A stretch of DNA of 64,000 nucleotides from Emticicia sp. CRIBPO (GTDB taxonomy: Bacteria > Bacteroidota > Bacteroidia > Cytophagales > Spirosomataceae): contig NZ_JAAAKV010000010.1 in NCBI RefSeq assembly GCF_009905725.1, forward strand, positions 62,001 through 126,000, read 5' to 3'. Position 1 is the stretch's first letter. Each line of letters opens with the position of its first letter. This document shows positions 61,215-64,000 of the stretch, piece by piece. Below the pieces are notes generated by a model. That model ran no database searches. It was not told the DNA's origin and was given only the letters and a program-made list of their open reading frames with translations. The position numbers and the translations under genes were made by a program.

Positions 61215-61312
61215 AATATTTTTTGGTTTTTAACACAAATCTAACGCTTAATACGCAATTCTCATGCCTGTTTTCCGGAATTAATATTCGGGGTTTTCTT
61301 AACTGCCGGTAA

Positions 61313-61347
61313 AATAAAAAGAGCGACCGCAGGCCGCTCTTTTTATT
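61313..61347 (-). terminator. Intrinsic terminator of the TSP3-OmpA gene
   Basis: A 13-bp perfect stem (61313-61325 with 61335-61347, AATAAAAAGAGCG / CGCTCTTTTTATT) with a nine-base loop, 18 bases beyond the stop codon and followed by a T-rich stretch on the minus strand. Confidence 0.88.
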
Positions 61348-61364
61348 CGTTGTCTTAAATATTC

Positions 61365-63071
61365 TTATTTAAGAACAAATTCAGTTCTTGAGCCGGCTTT
61401 TTTGCCGTCCGGAGTCAGATAGAATGTTTTAGGATCTTCATCTCCGAATCCGTCATATGTCATTCTTGATTTAGAGATACATTTCTTTTTAAGGAAATAA
61501 GTATACACTGCACAAGCTCTCAATTTAGCTAATCTTACGTCTGCTGCAGATTTTCCGCCGTCGTTGTAGGTATTGATACCTAAAACCGCATCCGGACATC
61601 TTGTCAACACTTTACAAACCCTTTGAAGTGATTTGTATGAAGATGGTTTAAGTTTGTTTGTACCTGCGTAGAATTCGATTCCCTGAGCAGCGAAGCCCAA
61701 TTCATCCAATTCAGCAGTAGTGATCAGACAGCCGCTTTTGGTTTTGTAACCAAGAGCCGGAGCCACACCATTTACATAACCTTCAGGACATCCCTGATTT
61801 GAAACCAATCCCGGAATTGAAGGACAAAGGTCTTTGTTATCAGGCACGCCGTCACCATCGCTGTCAGGACATCCTTTGGCACTGCTGGCACCCTGAACAT
61901 TCAGACAGTCGTCATCTTTGTCGGCAACACCGTCACCGTCACTGTCAGGACAACCGTTCAATGAAGCCGGACCGGCTACGTTAGGACAGGCATCTTCTTT
62001 ATCAGTGATACCGTCACCGTCTGTATCAGGACATCCTCTCAGTTCTTTAACACCAGGAACATCAGGACATGCATCGTCTTTGTCAGCTACGCCGTCATTG
62101 TCTTTATCAGGACAGCCGTTAAGAGCAGCAGTTCCTACTAAAGTCGGACAAGCGTCATCTTTATCAGCGATACCGTCACCATCTGTATCAGGACATCCTT
62201 TCAGGCCAAGAGGACCTGCAAGGGTCGGACAAGCATCATCTTTGTCAGGCACGCCGTCACCATCGGTGTCAGGACATCCCTGGAATTTACGAAGACCCGG
62301 TTCGTTAGGGCAAAGGTCACACTTGTCAACCACGCCGTCTTTATCAGAATCTTTGTCGCCAAACCTGTAAGAACCCAGGATGTTGGCAAGGAAGTAACCG
62401 TCGTTTCTTCCATCGTTACCAGCTATACTCAGACCATCAAGATAATCTGAAAGAGCATAACGGTAACCCGCTTCCACTCCGATGGTCCATCTTTCGGAAG
62501 CGTTGTATTTTAAACCTAAACCAAATGGAATCACAGCACCGAATTTTTTCAGATTGTCTCTGTCGGCTTGTAAATCACGTGGTATAACCGGGAAAGTAGC
62601 CCCCGGCTGCTGAGTAATGGTCGGATTGGTGTAAGTGACACCTATACCGGCGAATATGTAAGGAGATAAGGTTTTCTTTGTAAAGCCTTCACAAAGAAAT
62701 TTTCTTTCTTTAAAGGGATAGATTTCTGCAAGGAGTGCTGCTTCAACTAAGGGAGAGGTAAACTTCAATCTTCTGTAATCCCATCTTTTGTCAGGGTTGT
62801 CAAGATCATTTCCCGCAAGTCTTCCGAAAAGAACCTGAGGACGTACAGCAATGTAATCACTGATATGTCTTCTTAAAAATACGCCCCCTACAAGGCTGTT
62901 CTGAGATGCGTAGGGTTTGCTGCAGTGCATATCCCCGAAGTACTGGTTTACGCCTAACAAGGCTCCGACCTCCCAAGGATACGGTTTACATACTGTACAA
63001 GAATCTTGTGCTTGAGTCGTAGTGGATACAAAAGACAAGATTGCTACAAATAAAATTGCGACCTTCTTCAT
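61365..63071 (-). CDS. OmpA-family outer-membrane protein with seven thrombospondin type 3 repeats
   Basis: A 568-residue protein. Signal peptide 1-21; an N-terminal beta-barrel-like domain (about 30-237) with strands such as YIAVRPQVLFGRLAG and WTIGVEAGYRYALSDYL; then seven calcium-binding-type repeats (239-429) of 27 residues with DxDxDGxxD cores ending CP; and a C-terminal OmpA-like domain (about 448-568). In that domain the usual TD of the peptidoglycan site reads TY (INTYNDGG), while the Arg in LAKLRACAV is kept, so diaminopimelate binding may be weak. Cysteines recur in each repeat and probably form disulfides. It resembles major OmpA-type structural proteins of Bacteroidota. Confidence 0.9.
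   Translation of the reverse strand: MKKVAILFVAILSFVSTTTQAQDSCTVCKPYPWEVGALLGVNQYFGDMHCSKPYASQNSLVGGVFLRRHISDYIAVRPQVLFGRLAGNDLDNPDKRWDYRRLKFTSPLVEAALLAEIYPFKERKFLCEGFTKKTLSPYIFAGIGVTYTNPTITQQPGATFPVIPRDLQADRDNLKKFGAVIPFGLGLKYNASERWTIGVEAGYRYALSDYLDGLSIAGNDGRNDGYFLANILGSYRFGDKDSDKDGVVDKCDLCPNEPGLRKFQGCPDTDGDGVPDKDDACPTLAGPLGLKGCPDTDGDGIADKDDACPTLVGTAALNGCPDKDNDGVADKDDACPDVPGVKELRGCPDTDGDGITDKEDACPNVAGPASLNGCPDSDGDGVADKDDDCLNVQGASSAKGCPDSDGDGVPDNKDLCPSIPGLVSNQGCPEGYVNGVAPALGYKTKSGCLITTAELDELGFAAQGIEFYAGTNKLKPSSYKSLQRVCKVLTRCPDAVLGINTYNDGGKSAADVRLAKLRACAVYTYFLKKKCISKSRMTYDGFGDEDPKTFYLTPDGKKAGSRTEFVLK
61785..62357 (-). repeat. Seven tandem 81-base repeats encoding TSP3 calcium-binding units
   Basis: Each 81-base unit encodes 27 residues of the form CPDxDxDGxxDKxDxCPxxxGxxxxxG. 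The first unit is slightly divergent (DSDKDGVVDKCDLCP). Units differ at many bases, so this is an old expansion rather than recent slippage. On the other strand the repeats create a misleading 150-residue open frame. Confidence 0.9.
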
Positions 63072-63220
63072 GTTATTTTTGTTTGTTTTATAGAAAAAAT
63101 ACCATTAACCTGGCTAATAAAAATTATGTAATAATTTAATGATAATAAGTGCAAAAATATAATAAAATGAATTGAATAAAAATAATTTGGCAAATATTTA
63201 AATTTATTCTTCAAATCAGA

Positions 63221-64000
63221 TCATTGTTTTATCCCGGCTAAATCTAATAAAAAAACATATTCCATGGCTATTTCCCTCAGCTGTGAAAACCTGCCGGAGG
63301 CTCCACCATGCCCGGCCGTCATGTTCGTATGCATGAGCAGCAGGTTGTTGTCTTTCTTCATTTCCCGTAATTTTAAAACCCATTTGGCAGGCTCCCAATA
63401 TTGCACCTGACTGTCATGTAATCCGGTGGTCACCAGCATGTTCGGGTAGCTTTTTGCCTCTACATTGTCATACGGAGAGTAGGAAAGCATATAGTCATAC
63501 GAATCTTTGTTTTTTGGATTACCCCATTCTTCGAATTCCCCGGTGGTCAGCGGGATGGTTTCGTCAAGCATGGTAGTCACCACATCCACAAATGGCACAG
63601 CGGCTACAACACCTTTATACAATTCCGGAGCCTGGTTGATCACAGCTCCCATCAGTAGTCCGCCGGCACTTCCGCCCATGGCAAAAAGTTTCTCCTTATG
63701 AGCAAAATGATGAGAAATGAGGAATTTTGAGCAATCCGCAAAGTCATTGAAAGTGTTTTTCTTCTTAAACATCTTGCCGTCGTCATACCAGTTTCTGCCC
63801 ATTTCCTGGCCGCCCCTGATGTGACAAAGGGCATAGACAAAACCACGGTTCAGCAAGCTCAACCGGTTGGAACTGAAGGATGCGTCCATGGAAGCCCCGT
63901 AAGAACCATACGCATACTGCAGCAATGGTGCGGTACCGTCAATTTTGGTGTCTTTGTGATAGACGATTGAAACAGGTACTTTGGCTCCGTCGCGGGCGGT
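63221..64000 (-). CDS. ptrB: Oligopeptidase B-like S9 prolyl oligopeptidase, C-terminal part (5' end outside window)
   Basis: The frame is open through base 64000, so only the last 260 residues are present. This is the catalytic alpha/beta-hydrolase domain: the nucleophile serine in GGSAGG, the Asp in GLHDSQV and the His in GHGGASG are all intact. The upstream [29 protein letters not shown] and [11 protein letters not shown] segments are typical of oligopeptidase B, which cuts small peptides after basic residues. The missing part is the beta-propeller. Other S9A oligopeptidases are possible but less likely. Confidence 0.9.
   Translation of the reverse strand, partial: TARDGAKVPVSIVYHKDTKIDGTAPLLQYAYGSYGASMDASFSSNRLSLLNRGFVYALCHIRGGQEMGRNWYDDGKMFKKKNTFNDFADCSKFLISHHFAHKEKLFAMGGSAGGLLMGAVINQAPELYKGVVAAVPFVDVVTTMLDETIPLTTGEFEEWGNPKNKDSYDYMLSYSPYDNVEAKSYPNMLVTTGLHDSQVQYWEPAKWVLKLREMKKDNNLLLMHTNMTAGHGGASGRFSQLREIAMEYVFLLDLAGIKQ

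Noticed and set aside
61785-62357. Regular repeats that could suggest a CRISPR array
   Set aside because: The 81-base units are in frame, diverged and encode calcium-binding repeats; there are no short identical repeats with unique spacers.
61918-62370. 150-residue plus-strand open frame opposite the TSP3 repeats
   Set aside because: It is a low-complexity Ser/Pro/Ala shadow of the 81-base coding repeats, with no start signal or independent features.

Overview
The window reads as chromosomal DNA from a member of the Bacteroidota, most likely a free-living aerobic Cytophagales bacterium. The signs are SusC/SusD and other TonB-linked receptors with an N-terminal carboxypeptidase-regulatory-like domain, a DUF4374 lipoprotein, TAnnTTTG-type -7 promoter boxes, little use of Shine-Dalgarno sites, the long form of IspH, and many short AT-rich spacers. 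The genus is an inference. I see no rRNA, tRNA, CRISPR array, insertion sequence or prophage. Gene content looks native and compact.

Layout. 1-1351: the 3' end of metE and a PAS protein. 1442-7521: a divergent iron/siderophore locus resembling Bacteroides XusABC (PepSY membrane protein, two small membrane proteins, TonB receptor, DUF4374 lipoprotein), with a 27-bp direct repeat in the divergent promoter region. 7605-8624: an OmpA-like protein. 8870-18540: a glycan/keto-sugar cluster (SusC, SusD, TIM-barrel isomerase, double DUF1080 protein, Gfo/Idh/MocA oxidoreductase, AraC regulator). 18653-24358: mixed genes, including a CarH-like B12 photoreceptor regulator, asd, 5-formyl-THF cyclo-ligase and YqgE.

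24359-41816 is the most coherent block: a complete assimilatory nitrate system. The minus strand holds nirB, nirD, a NarX-like sensor kinase, a NarL-like regulator, a cysteine desulfurase, moaA, moaC and mobA. The plus strand holds cobA (siroheme), a NarK-type nitrate transporter, a nitrate reductase fused to an FAD/NAD(P)H reductase and a BFD-type iron-sulfur domain, an unusual siroheme-reductase-like protein with a C-terminal rubredoxin, and an outer-membrane porin. Together these cover nitrate entry, reduction to ammonium, cofactor supply (Mo cofactor, siroheme, sulfur for Fe-S clusters) and sensing.

41818-64000 is mostly housekeeping: phosphatidylserine decarboxylase, ispH, pyrC, pepT, YggS, cysS and a partial oligopeptidase B. 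Interspersed are a large membrane-TPR protein, an outer-membrane barrel, a collagen-like lipoprotein, a second keto-sugar-type pair (TIM barrel plus Gfo/Idh/MocA), a 54-residue Cys-rich peptide that appears to share the iron-locus operator motif, a glutaminyl-cyclase-like M28 peptidase, an amidase, and an OmpA protein with seven calcium-binding-type repeats.

Best candidates for new biology: the rubredoxin/degenerate siroheme-reductase protein of the nitrate operon, the Cys-rich peptide with a candidate iron box, the NarX-like sensor with a P-box-like motif, and the nitrate reductase fusion.
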